This document shows, piece after piece, positions 34,063-41,771 of a DNA stretch of 44,480 nucleotides (positions are counted from its first letter, which is position 1; every line of letters starts with the position of its first letter). The stretch covers positions 1-44,480 of the forward strand of contig NZ_JAKFGM010000004.1 of NCBI RefSeq assembly GCF_021502585.1, in the 5' to 3' direction. Below the pieces are notes generated by a model that had not been told where the DNA came from, ran no database searches, and saw only the letters and a list, made by a program, of their open reading frames with translations. The DNA is from Sphingomonas cremea (GTDB lineage Bacteria > Pseudomonadota > Alphaproteobacteria > Sphingomonadales > Sphingomonadaceae). The translations under genes were made by a program, and so were the position numbers.

Positions 34063-34733
34063 TCAACTATTGGCCGCTGATCGGAATACTTCTGGTCGTC
34101 GCTGGCTTCGCGCTGAAGCTGAACCCCATGCTGGTCGTGACCGGCTCGGCGATCGTTACCGGCCTCATTGCCGGCATGGACCCGGTCGAAGTCGTCTCGA
34201 CGTTCGGCAAAGCCTTCAACGACAACCGCATTATCGCCATCGTGTGGATCGTCCTTCCGGTAATCGGCCTGCTCGAACGGTTTGGGCTGCAGCAGCGGTC
34301 GGCTGCGGTCATCCGGAGCATGAAGAATGCAACCACCGGACGGCTGCTGATCCTTTACCTGGTCTATCGCCAGATCACCGCCGCTATCGGTCTTCATTCG
34401 ACCGCCGGCCATCCGCAAACGGTCCGCCCCTTGGTGGCACCAATGGCTCTTGCGGCGGCGGAAAAACAGCATGGTGAGTTGACCGAGGACGAAGCGGAAA
34501 AGGTGAAGGCCTACGCCGCGGCAACCGACAATGTCGGCCTGTTCTTCGGCGAGGATATTTTCTTCGCCATCGGATCCATCGTTCTCATCCAGCAGATTCT
34601 TGCGACCTATGGCTACAATCTTGCCCCGCTCCATTTGGCACTTTGGGCGATTCCTAGCGCGATCGTCGCATTCCTGATCCACTCGACCCGGCTGCTGATC
34701 CTCGACCGAAAGCTGGCGAGGCGCGGCGCATGA
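34059..34733 (+). CDS. DUF969 membrane protein, likely permease half
   Basis: 224 residues, an integral inner-membrane protein of about 5-6 helices with the DUF969 pattern: [22 protein letters not shown] at the start, ADNV-type loop [21 protein letters not shown] near 154-170, and the [19 protein letters not shown] loop near 113-131. DUF969 and DUF979 occur as a pair and are known to sit beside 5-oxoprolinase genes, so they are thought to form a transporter for 5-oxoproline or a related acid. It overlaps the oxoprolinase stop and the DUF979 start by 4 bases each. Confidence 0.88.
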   Translation: MINYWPLIGILLVVAGFALKLNPMLVVTGSAIVTGLIAGMDPVEVVSTFGKAFNDNRIIAIVWIVLPVIGLLERFGLQQRSAAVIRSMKNATTGRLLILYLVYRQITAAIGLHSTAGHPQTVRPLVAPMALAAAEKQHGELTEDEAEKVKAYAAATDNVGLFFGEDIFFAIGSIVLIQQILATYGYNLAPLHLALWAIPSAIVAFLIHSTRLLILDRKLARRGA

Positions 34734-35683
34734 TTACCCTTCACTGGCTCTATGCCCTTGCCGGTCTGATGTTCGCTGCCTTTGCGATACTCTCGGCGCT
34801 CGACCGCGCCCATTCCAGGCGCTTCGGCAACGCCGCCTTCTGGGGATTGATGGCACTCAGCTTGCTTGGCGGCGATGCGATCGGCGATTTCGGCAACGGA
34901 TTGCTGGTGCTGGGCCTTGCCGGACTCGCAGGGTTCGGTTTCATCGGCCGCAGCCATCCGCCAACTACAAGCGAGGCGGAGCGACAGACCTGGTCGGACC
35001 GGCTTGGCAACAAGCTGTTCCTTCCCGCGCTTATCATTCCGATCACCGCATTGATCGGCACACTCGCTTATAATTACACCGCGCTCGGCAGCTACGGGTG
35101 GGTCGAGCCCAAGCGCGAGACCTATGTCTTCCTGGGTCTGGGCGTATTGTTCGCACTCGGGGCGATCTTTGCATGGTTGCGCCCACCCGCGATCGCCCCG
35201 CTGCAGGAAGGCCGTCGGCTGATCGACGCGATCGGCTGGGCGGCGGTACTGCCCCAGATGCTCGCTTCCCTTGGCGTGCTGTTCGCCGCTGCCGGAGTCG
35301 GCGATGCGATCGGCTCGCTGACGCGGATGGTCATCCCGGAAGGCAGTATCTTCCTTACCGTGGCGGTATTCGGGCTGGGCATGGCGATCTTCACGATGAT
35401 CATGGGCAATGCCTTTGCCGCCTTCCCGGTCATGGCCGCGGCGATCGGCGTGCCGTTGCTCATCCAGGGGTATCACGGCGACCCGGCAGTGGTCGGGGCA
35501 ATCGGGATGCTCGCCGGCTTTTGCGGGACGCTGATGACTCCCATGGCTGCCAACTTCAACCTGGTTCCAGCAGCCTTGCTCGAACTCAAAGATCAATATG
35601 GCGTGATCCGGGTGCAGGTGGCGACGGCGCTCCCGCTGCTGATCGTGAACATCCTCCTGATTTACTGGTTGGCGTTCCGATGA
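34730..35683 (+). CDS. DUF979 membrane protein, likely permease half
   Basis: 317 residues with about nine hydrophobic helices and the DUF979 pattern: HWLYALAGLMFAAFAILSALDR at the start, GNKLFLPALIIPI near 87-99, VLPQMLASLGVLFAAAGVG near 181-199, AIFTMIMGNAFAAFPVMAAAIGVPL near 221-245 and GTLMTPMAANFNLVPAALLEL near 270-290. It is the partner of DUF969. The two look like halves of one transporter. It is coupled on both sides by ATGA overlaps, so both halves and the following DUF2891 protein would be made in step. Confidence 0.9.
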   Translation: MITLHWLYALAGLMFAAFAILSALDRAHSRRFGNAAFWGLMALSLLGGDAIGDFGNGLLVLGLAGLAGFGFIGRSHPPTTSEAERQTWSDRLGNKLFLPALIIPITALIGTLAYNYTALGSYGWVEPKRETYVFLGLGVLFALGAIFAWLRPPAIAPLQEGRRLIDAIGWAAVLPQMLASLGVLFAAAGVGDAIGSLTRMVIPEGSIFLTVAVFGLGMAIFTMIMGNAFAAFPVMAAAIGVPLLIQGYHGDPAVVGAIGMLAGFCGTLMTPMAANFNLVPAALLELKDQYGVIRVQVATALPLLIVNILLIYWLAFR

Positions 35684-36672
35684 AGCTCGAGCCCGATCTC
35701 GGCACCCGTTTCGCCCGCATCGCGATGGGTCATGTAAGGCGCCCCTATCCCTATAAACTCGACCATGTGCTGCTCGGCGACGAGGACGCGTGTCCACCGC
35801 AAGAACTTCATCCGATCTTCTTCGGCAGCTTCGACTGGCACAGCTGCGTCCATGGCTGGTGGACCCTGCTCACCTTGCGGCGGCTATTCCCCGATAATCC
35901 GGAGGCGGTTGCCATCGCTGAATTGGCCGAAGCCAGCTTCACGCTGGACAAGGTGGCGGTCGAGCTCGCCTATCTCGACCGGCCGCTGTCAGCGGGATTC
36001 GAACGGCCCTACGGCTGGGGTTGGCTGCTCTACCTCCACCTCGAGGCATCACGACACCCGGACCGCGGCTGGGCAAGGGAGCTGGAACCGCTCGCCCGTG
36101 CCTTTGCCGGGCGGCTGCGCACCTATCTCGCCAAGCTTACCTATCCGATCCGCGTCGGCACCCATTTCAACACGGCCTTTGCGCTGATCCTTGCACTGGA
36201 TTGGGCCGAACGCTTTGAGCCGACACTCGGTGAACCGATCCGTGAATGGGCGAAGGCGTCATTCGCCAATGATCGCGACTGCCAGGCGTGGGAGCCGGGC
36301 GGCGATGAGTTCCTCTCGCCGGCGCTGATCGAAGCGCTGTGCATGGCGCGGGTGTTGCCGGCAGAAGAGTTTGCCAACTGGTTCGCGGCCTTCCTGCCGC
36401 GAGTGGCCAGCCGCGAGCCCAAAACGCTTTTCGTGCCCGCGACCGTCAGCGACCACAGCGACGGAAAGATTGCGCACCTCGACGGCCTGAACCTCAGTCG
36501 GGCCTGGTGCTGGGCCACGATTGCTCCGTTGCTGCCGGCAGCCGAGCGAAAAGCGGCCGAAGCGTCGGCGGCGGAGCATCTTGTAGCCTCGATGCCGCAC
36601 GTAGCTGGCGACTATATGGGCGAGCATTGGCTGGCGAGTTTTGCGCTGCTGGCGTTGATGAAGGGTTCTTGA
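35680..36672 (+). CDS. DUF2891 family protein
   Basis: 330 residues, soluble, helix-rich, without signal peptide. The DUF2891 pattern is visible: HPIFFGSFDWHSCVHGWWTL near 44-63, YGWGWLLYLHLE near 111-122, IRVGTHFNTAFAL near 156-168, ACQAWEPGGDEFLSPALIEA-type text near 200-220, HLDGLNLSRAWCW near 267-279 and HVAGDYMGEHWLASFALLAL at the end. Conserved His, Asp, Trp and Cys residues and an all-helical shape suggest an enzyme of the (alpha/alpha)6 kind, but the activity is not known. The ATG overlaps the DUF979 stop, making it the last gene of the 5-oxoproline operon. Confidence 0.87.
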   Translation: MKLEPDLGTRFARIAMGHVRRPYPYKLDHVLLGDEDACPPQELHPIFFGSFDWHSCVHGWWTLLTLRRLFPDNPEAVAIAELAEASFTLDKVAVELAYLDRPLSAGFERPYGWGWLLYLHLEASRHPDRGWARELEPLARAFAGRLRTYLAKLTYPIRVGTHFNTAFALILALDWAERFEPTLGEPIREWAKASFANDRDCQAWEPGGDEFLSPALIEALCMARVLPAEEFANWFAAFLPRVASREPKTLFVPATVSDHSDGKIAHLDGLNLSRAWCWATIAPLLPAAERKAAEASAAEHLVASMPHVAGDYMGEHWLASFALLALMKGS

Positions 36673-36714
36673 GCCGAGGCCTTGGCAATCGCCCGGATAG
36701 CCGGGGGGCGAGGC

Positions 36715-36790
36715 TGGTGCCGGATGCAGGATTTGAACCCGCGACCTTCGGTTTACAAAACCGCTGCTCTACCAACTGAGCTAATCCGGC
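36715..36790 (-). tRNA. tRNA-Thr (anticodon UGU)
   Basis: 76 bases on the minus strand with encoded CCA. The acceptor stem GCCGGAT pairs with ATCCGGC. The D arm is GCTCAGTTGGTAGAGC, the anticodon loop TTTGTAA gives UGU at 36755-36757 (reads ACA/Thr), and the T arm is GCGGG-TTCAAAT-CCTGC. It lies between the end of the 5-oxoproline operon (plus) and the VIT gene (minus). Standard integration sites often use tRNA 3' ends, but I see no phage or island next to it. Confidence 0.95.
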
Positions 36791-36836
36791 CCGGCGGCCC
36801 CTTTGCGTCAGACGATGCCGAACGTCTAGCCCGGAA

Positions 36837-37556
36837 TTAAACCGCGGTGCCGACGAGCTTTCCAATCCCTGCGGTCAGGGCCATTGCCAGTGCCCCCCAA
36901 AAAGCGACCCGCGCCGTGGCCTTGCCCACGGGCGCTCCGCCCGCCTTGGCGCCCAGGGCACCCAGCAGCGCCAAGAAAAGCAAAGAACCTGCCGAGACCG
37001 AGAGAATGGTGGCGCGACCGACCGGCGCGAGCCAGGCAATTGTGAGCGGCAACAGCGCGCCCGCGGTGAAGGTCACCGCCGATGTGAGTGCTGCCTGGAT
37101 CGGCCTGGCGGTAGTGATGTGCGTGATGCTGAGCTCGTCGCGCGCGTGGGCCGCAAGCGCATCTCCGGCCATTAGCTGTGCTGCGACCTCATTTGCGGTC
37201 TCGGCCTTTAATCCACGCTTCTGATATATTGCCGCGAGCTCGCGCTGCTCGAACTCCGGATCGGACTTTAGCTCCGCTCGTTCGCGCTCAAGATCCGCAT
37301 TCTCCGTGTCCGCCTGGGAACTGACCGAGACATACTCTCCAGCCGCCATGGACATTGCGCCGGCGACAAGGCCCGCCGCACCGGCAAGAAGCACTTCGCT
37401 TCGTCCTGAAGCAGCCGCCGCGATGCCGACGATCAGGCTGGCCGTCGATACGATCCCATCATTGGCTCCAAGCACCGCTGCCCGAAGCCAGCCGATGCGC
37501 GCCACCTGATGTCGTTCGGGGTGAGTGTGCGGGAGGACCATGTCGGCCTTCACCAT
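36837..37556 (-). CDS. VIT1/CCC1-family metal transporter
   Basis: 239 residues of the VIT family, which moves Fe2+ or Mn2+ across membranes. Marks are the N-terminal WLRAAVLGANDGIVSTASLIVG near 23-44, AGAMSMAAGEYVSVSSQADTENADLERERAEL near 65-96 with the metal-binding Glu residues, and a helical cytoplasmic part (about 90-150), then three C-terminal helices. The fold with five helices fits family length. It begins 3 bases after the stop of the upstream minus-strand gene at 37560, so it is the last gene of a run that starts with the TM-helix channel (or rarA). Confidence 0.9.
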   Translation of the reverse strand: MVKADMVLPHTHPERHQVARIGWLRAAVLGANDGIVSTASLIVGIAAAASGRSEVLLAGAAGLVAGAMSMAAGEYVSVSSQADTENADLERERAELKSDPEFEQRELAAIYQKRGLKAETANEVAAQLMAGDALAAHARDELSITHITTARPIQAALTSAVTFTAGALLPLTIAWLAPVGRATILSVSAGSLLFLALLGALGAKAGGAPVGKATARVAFWGALAMALTAGIGKLVGTAV

Positions 37557-37559
37557 CGG

Positions 37560-38408
37560 TCAGACGATGCCAAAGGTCCAGCCCTCGGTTCGCGCCAGCT
37601 CCTTCGTCAGGCCCGAGGGGGAGAAGGCGGCAGGGTTGGAAAGATGCGCTCGCATCCCCGCTGCAGTCACTAGCGCGTCTGTCTGATGATCGTTTGGTTC
37701 GAAACGCAGGCGGGCCGGCTTGCTGTCCAGGCCGGCGAGCGCCTTGTTCAAATCTGTTCGGCTGCGCAGCTTCTTACCGCTCATCCCGGCATTGCGAAGG
37801 TAGATGCGGGTGTAGATTTCGACCACTGCGCTGCCATCTTCGGGTAATGGGTCCATCGGCCATATCGCAACATTGCTACCCAGTCGGTGAAGCAGCCGCA
37901 TGCCCGAAAAACTCGCCTTCGCTACCTGCGATGCGCCGATCGCGTCATAGGCGCTGGCGGTCTTGCGCCCGCCTTGCGCGTTGAGGACCGCGTCGCAAGT
38001 GCGGAAGCGGACGAAGTCTGCCTTCACCCCGTCGGCGATGCCGAAGTAGAAATGGCTGCGATGAACCTGCTCCAGGAATGACGCGGCGCCGAGGTCGTCG
38101 TCGTTGCTGTTTCTTTCAACATAGGCCCAGAACTCCCGCGCGTTGTCGGGAACGCCGGTCTCGCCCGGAAGGTAAGCACCACGTTCTGCGAAGGGCGGCG
38201 CGAAGCTGAAGTCGAAGCCGAACAAGGTCGGCTCCTTCGCCGCTCGATTAACCAGCCAATCGAGCACCTCGCAGCGCGACCAGATATGGCCAGGCCGAAC
38301 CAAGCGAGGCGGGTCGTCCGTGCGCGCCTCGGCAATGGCAATGCCCTTGTGCCGGCGCCCCTTGGCGCCCGACCAATCGATCGCGACGCAGCTGCTGAAC
38401 CGGCTCAC
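37560..38408 (-). CDS. Hypothetical protein with RNase-H-like (DUF429-type) motif
   Basis: 282 residues, soluble. The start reads FSSCVAIDWSGAKGRRHKGIAIAEA, a beta-hairpin with an early Asp as in RNase-H/actin-like folds of the DUF429 kind, and a second acidic strand LFGFDFSFAPPF follows near 60-71. The C-terminal part ends with NDHQTDALVTAAGMRAH, where two acidic residues could complete a metal site, as in resolvase-like proteins. The function is unknown. The GTG start overlaps the stop of the TM-helix channel gene (GTGA), and the VIT gene follows 3 bases after its own stop. This ties the three together. Confidence 0.65.
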   Translation of the reverse strand: MSRFSSCVAIDWSGAKGRRHKGIAIAEARTDDPPRLVRPGHIWSRCEVLDWLVNRAAKEPTLFGFDFSFAPPFAERGAYLPGETGVPDNAREFWAYVERNSNDDDLGAASFLEQVHRSHFYFGIADGVKADFVRFRTCDAVLNAQGGRKTASAYDAIGASQVAKASFSGMRLLHRLGSNVAIWPMDPLPEDGSAVVEIYTRIYLRNAGMSGKKLRSRTDLNKALAGLDSKPARLRFEPNDHQTDALVTAAGMRAHLSNPAAFSPSGLTKELARTEGWTFGIV

Positions 38409-39712
38409 ACCAGCGGAGGCTGGCTGTCATCCTCGGCGGTAGCCTTTTTCAGGCGCGGCGGCGGAGGGCGCCTTACGGCTGGCGGCGAATTGCTTTCGTG
38501 CCATTCCTCCAGAAGGCGCGCGGCATAGTCGCGGCCCCCAAGCCCGAAGGCAATCGCCGTCGCCACGGCTGCCGAGCCGAGGATCAACCCGAATGCCAAC
38601 ATGACGATCTGGTCGGCCAGTCCCATGAAGGTGAGGCCGATCGCCGTGAACAGGGCGATGATCGCATATTTGACGATCACTTCGGCATAGCTGGTTCTTT
38701 CCGTCGATGCCCCGACAAGCCCAGCCAAGATGCGGGCGAGCACAAAGCCAACGACGATAATCACTGTCCCGAAGATCACCTTGCCGCCCAGTTCGGTGAC
38801 CTGGATCACCAAGGCCGCCGTATCGTCTCCGCCAAGGCGATGCAGTGCTTCGATGCCGGCCAGCAGCAGCAGCGCGGTCATCGCGATCGCGCCGGCTACG
38901 CGGGACGGCGAAACGTTGCGCGGCATCGCACCGAGCGAATGGATGAAATTGTCGAAGCCAAGGCTAGGCAGGACGGTCTCGATCAATGTCTTGACCCAGC
39001 GAGCAATCAAGAAGGCGATCGCCAGCCACAACAAGGCGGCCAGAACATTGGGGATCGCCAGGGCGATCATGTTGAGCATGTTCTTGGCTGGCTCGGACAC
39101 CGCCTCGATATGCAAGATGTCGAGCGATGCGATCGCGGCGAAGATGATGATCACCGCCGACACCGTCATGCCAACCGCCCGAGCGATCGTGCTGCGCGTT
39201 GGCGACACGCCTTCGCTGGCTGTGCCCTCAGCATCAACCGCCACCGGCGTCTCGCTGAGCCTTAGTCCAGCTCGCCCGGCTAACTGCTCGAGGTTGATCG
39301 CTCCCAATGCGGCCTCGATGACGTGCCGAACGATCCGCGCCAGGATCAGCCCAGCGAAGAAGAACAGCCCCGCCCCAAACAAGCGAGGAATGAAGGTAGC
39401 GACCTCATTGAGCATGGTAGAGACGGGCGCGAGCACACCGGAAAGGCCGAGTGGCTGCAGCGCGGCGATCAGTCCGACCAGCCACACCAGCCAATAGGCC
39501 AACCGCCCAAGCTCGGTTCCGATGCTGTCGCCGCCAACGCTGGGGTGCCGCTTCAGCACCGGCATCCGGTCGATCAACTTGGCCACGCCCCATTGCACCG
39601 CCTTGGCGACGAAATGGGTGACGACGAGGATGAGGATGGCGAACAGGATCTTTGGACCCCAAAGGATCAGCTGGTCTTGCCAATAGCGGGCTGGTTCGGT
39701 GGTCTGGTACAT
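38405..39712 (-). CDS. TM-helix-repeat (CmpX-like) mechanosensitive channel-type protein
   Basis: 435 residues and about 6-8 membrane helices in repeated pairs, of the TM_helix (PF05552-type) group related to small-conductance mechanosensitive channels. The first repeat has LFAILILVVTHFVAKAVQ near 23-40, and the later repeats include NVLAALLWLAIAFLIARWVKTLI near 225-247 and GKVIFGTVIIVVGFVLARILA. The end has the family signature AIAFGLGGRDYAARLLEEW near 396-414. The MscS beta domain is absent. A strong SD (AGGGGAG) lies before ATG 39712. It may set membrane tension response or ion flux; the direct role is not proven. It follows rarA by 18 bases. Confidence 0.85.
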   Translation of the reverse strand: MYQTTEPARYWQDQLILWGPKILFAILILVVTHFVAKAVQWGVAKLIDRMPVLKRHPSVGGDSIGTELGRLAYWLVWLVGLIAALQPLGLSGVLAPVSTMLNEVATFIPRLFGAGLFFFAGLILARIVRHVIEAALGAINLEQLAGRAGLRLSETPVAVDAEGTASEGVSPTRSTIARAVGMTVSAVIIIFAAIASLDILHIEAVSEPAKNMLNMIALAIPNVLAALLWLAIAFLIARWVKTLIETVLPSLGFDNFIHSLGAMPRNVSPSRVAGAIAMTALLLLAGIEALHRLGGDDTAALVIQVTELGGKVIFGTVIIVVGFVLARILAGLVGASTERTSYAEVIVKYAIIALFTAIGLTFMGLADQIVMLAFGLILGSAAVATAIAFGLGGRDYAARLLEEWHESNSPPAVRRPPPPRLKKATAEDDSQPPLV

Positions 39713-39730
39713 GTGACTCCCCTGTAAGGA

Positions 39731-41059
39731 TCAGTCGGATTCATGCCTTTCTCGGCGCTTTTTGTCCCAGAAGGCAAGCCGCTCCGCGACCTTTGCTTCA
39801 AAGCCTCGGTTCACGGGTCGGTAGAAGGTCTGTGCCTCCATTTCCTGGGGCCAATAATCGTCTCCGGAAAAGCCGTCCTCGGCGTCATGGTCGTAGGAGT
39901 AACCCTTGCCATAGCCGATGTCCTTCATCAGCCGGGTCGGTGCGTTGAGGATGTTCTGCGGCGGCATTAGCGATCCGGTTTCGCGGGCGGAACGCCAGGC
40001 CGCGCCTTGAGCCTTGTAGGTCGCATTCGATTTGGGAGCGGTCGCCAGGTACAGACAGGCCTGGACGATGGCCAGCTCCCCTTCGGGAGAACCGAGGAAA
40101 TCATATGCGTCCTTGGCCGCGATGCATTGGACCAGCGCCTGCGGGTCGGCGAGGCCGATGTCCTCGGTCGCTGCTCGGATCAGGCGACGCAAAAGGAACA
40201 GCGGCTCCTCCCCGGCGACCAGCATCCGCGCCAGATAGTAGAGCGCCGCCTGCGGATCGGAGCCGCGGATCGACTTATGCAGCGCAGAGATGAGGTTGTA
40301 ATGACCCTCCCGGTCCTTGTCGTAGACGGCAACGCGCCGCTGCAGGAATGATGCGAGGCCCGAAGGATCAAGCGGTTCCTCTAGCCCCACATCGACCAGG
40401 GTCTCGGCCTGGTTGAGCAGGAACCGGCCGTCGCCGTCCGCGCTGGCAACCAGCGCATCTCGCGCAGCGGCGGTAAGCGGCAATGGCCGCCCCTCCAGTT
40501 CCTCCGCCCGGTCGAGCAACTTGCACAGTGCTCCGGTATCGAGGCGGTGAAGGATGAGCACCTGGCACCGGGACAGAAGGGCGGCGTTGAGCTCAAAGCT
40601 GGGATTTTCGGTCGTGGCCCCGACCAGCGTGATCGTCCCGTCCTCGACATAGGGCAGGAAGCCATCCTGCTGAGACCGATTGAAGCGGTGGATTTCGTCA
40701 ACGAACAATAAGGTGCGCTGCCCTGCTTTCATGGCAACCCGCGCTTCGGCGAACACTTTCTTCAAGTCGGCGACGCCCGAGAAGACCGCCGACAAGGCGA
40801 CAAAGCGCAATCCGACCGCGTCGGCCAGCAGCCTGGCGATGCTGGTCTTGCCCGTTCCGGGCGGTCCCCAAAGCATCATCGAGGAAAGCTTGCCTGCAGC
40901 AACCATCCGCCCGATCGCCCCTTCGGGGCCGGTCAGATGCTCCTGCCCGACCACTTCATCGAGCGACTTCGGCCGCAGCCGGTCGGCCAGCGGCGCGTTT
41001 GGCGCCGGCTCGTCCAGCGGCGTCGACGGCAGTGGGTCGTCGGTGAACAGATCAGCCAT
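39731..41059 (-). CDS. rarA: Replication-associated recombination protein A (RarA/MgsA)
   Basis: A AAA+ ATPase that acts at stalled replication forks, related to the clamp-loader/Mgs1/WRNIP1 group. It has 442 residues from ATG 41059. Motifs are LRPKSLDEVVGQEHL near 28-42, Walker A WGPPGTGKTS near 65-74, Walker B LLFVDEIHRFNRSQQD near 116-131, sensor-1 GATTENPSFELN near 141-152, and the C-terminal family regions YYLARMLVAGEEPLFLLRRL and GYGKGYSYDHD near 391-401. ATG 41059 was chosen as the start of the homologous part, against an upstream ATG at 41116 that overlaps the PadR promoter. It shares the intergenic space with PadR. Confidence 0.95.
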   Translation of the reverse strand: MADLFTDDPLPSTPLDEPAPNAPLADRLRPKSLDEVVGQEHLTGPEGAIGRMVAAGKLSSMMLWGPPGTGKTSIARLLADAVGLRFVALSAVFSGVADLKKVFAEARVAMKAGQRTLLFVDEIHRFNRSQQDGFLPYVEDGTITLVGATTENPSFELNAALLSRCQVLILHRLDTGALCKLLDRAEELEGRPLPLTAAARDALVASADGDGRFLLNQAETLVDVGLEEPLDPSGLASFLQRRVAVYDKDREGHYNLISALHKSIRGSDPQAALYYLARMLVAGEEPLFLLRRLIRAATEDIGLADPQALVQCIAAKDAYDFLGSPEGELAIVQACLYLATAPKSNATYKAQGAAWRSARETGSLMPPQNILNAPTRLMKDIGYGKGYSYDHDAEDGFSGDDYWPQEMEAQTFYRPVNRGFEAKVAERLAFWDKKRRERHESD

Positions 41060-41116
41060 CGGTCGAAGCAATAGGCAGCTTCGCCGAAAGTTGCACCCGT
41101 TGTTGACGTGATGCAT

Positions 41117-41132
41117 CTAAGATATATCTTAG
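41117..41132. promoter_or_regulatory. Perfect 16-bp palindrome, PadR operator candidate
   Basis: CTAAGATATATCTTAG is a perfect palindrome 21 bases before the PadR start, in an AT-rich stretch unlike its surroundings. PadR regulators commonly bind AT-rich palindromes at their own promoter, so autorepression is likely. It also lies 58 bases upstream of the rarA start on the other strand. The SD of padR (GAGAGGAG) sits right after it. Confidence 0.7.
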
Positions 41133-41153
41133 AGCTATCGAGAGGAGCGATTC

Positions 41154-41771
41154 ATGCACTTTCACTATGACTGCGGCGATAACGGCCGGCATCAGCGTTT
41201 TGCCGGACGCGGACGGGGTTTCAGCTTTGGGCCCGGTGGCTTCCAGTTCGACTTCGGTGAAGGGTCGAGAGGGTGGGGTGGCCATCGGCGAGATCGCAAG
41301 CGGATGTTCGAAGGCGGCGAGCTTCGCCTAGTGTTGCTCAAGCTGATCGCGGACCAGCCACGCCACGGCTATGAGCTGATCCGGGCCGTCGAGGAGATGA
41401 CCGGCGGCGATTATGCGCCCAGCCCGGGGATTGTTTACCCAACCCTGACGATGCTTGAGGACATGGGCCTGATTGCCGAGGCCAAATCAAAGGATACCAA
41501 GAAGGTATATGAAGCGACGGATGAGGGCCGTACCCATCTCGAAGAAAACAGCGACGAGGTCGACGAGCTGATCGAGCGGCTGGAGGGCCACGGCCGTCGC
41601 CGGGGTAGCGCTCCGCCGATCGGCCGGGCGGTAGGCAACCTCATGTCGGCCCTAAGCCATCGAGTTAGCAGGGACGGAATCAACGAGGAACTGATGCATG
41701 AGATTGCATCCATCCTCGACGAAGCGGCACAGCGGATTGAACGGATAAAAGGCGCCAGTCGCGAAGATTAG
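41154..41771 (+). CDS. PadR-family transcriptional regulator
   Basis: 205 residues. Residues 1-52 form a Gly/Phe/His/Arg-rich extension (HFHYDCGDNGRHQRF then GRGRGFSFGPGG), typical of a PadR subgroup and possibly involved in ligand or metal sensing. The winged helix covers about 53-130: GELRLVLLKLIADQPRHGYELIRAVEEMTGG and PSPGIVYPTLTMLEDMGLI. A C-terminal helical part (about 135-205) is for dimerisation. The start ATG 41154 has GAGGAG 6-8 bases before it. A perfect palindrome upstream suggests autoregulation. The TAG shares bases with the TAA of the convergent glycosyltransferase. Confidence 0.9.
   Translation: MHFHYDCGDNGRHQRFAGRGRGFSFGPGGFQFDFGEGSRGWGGHRRDRKRMFEGGELRLVLLKLIADQPRHGYELIRAVEEMTGGDYAPSPGIVYPTLTMLEDMGLIAEAKSKDTKKVYEATDEGRTHLEENSDEVDELIERLEGHGRRRGSAPPIGRAVGNLMSALSHRVSRDGINEELMHEIASILDEAAQRIERIKGASRED

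Noticed and set aside
36700-36840. tRNA-Thr 3' end as an integration site
   Set aside because: No integrase, direct repeat of the tRNA end or change in base composition is seen nearby.
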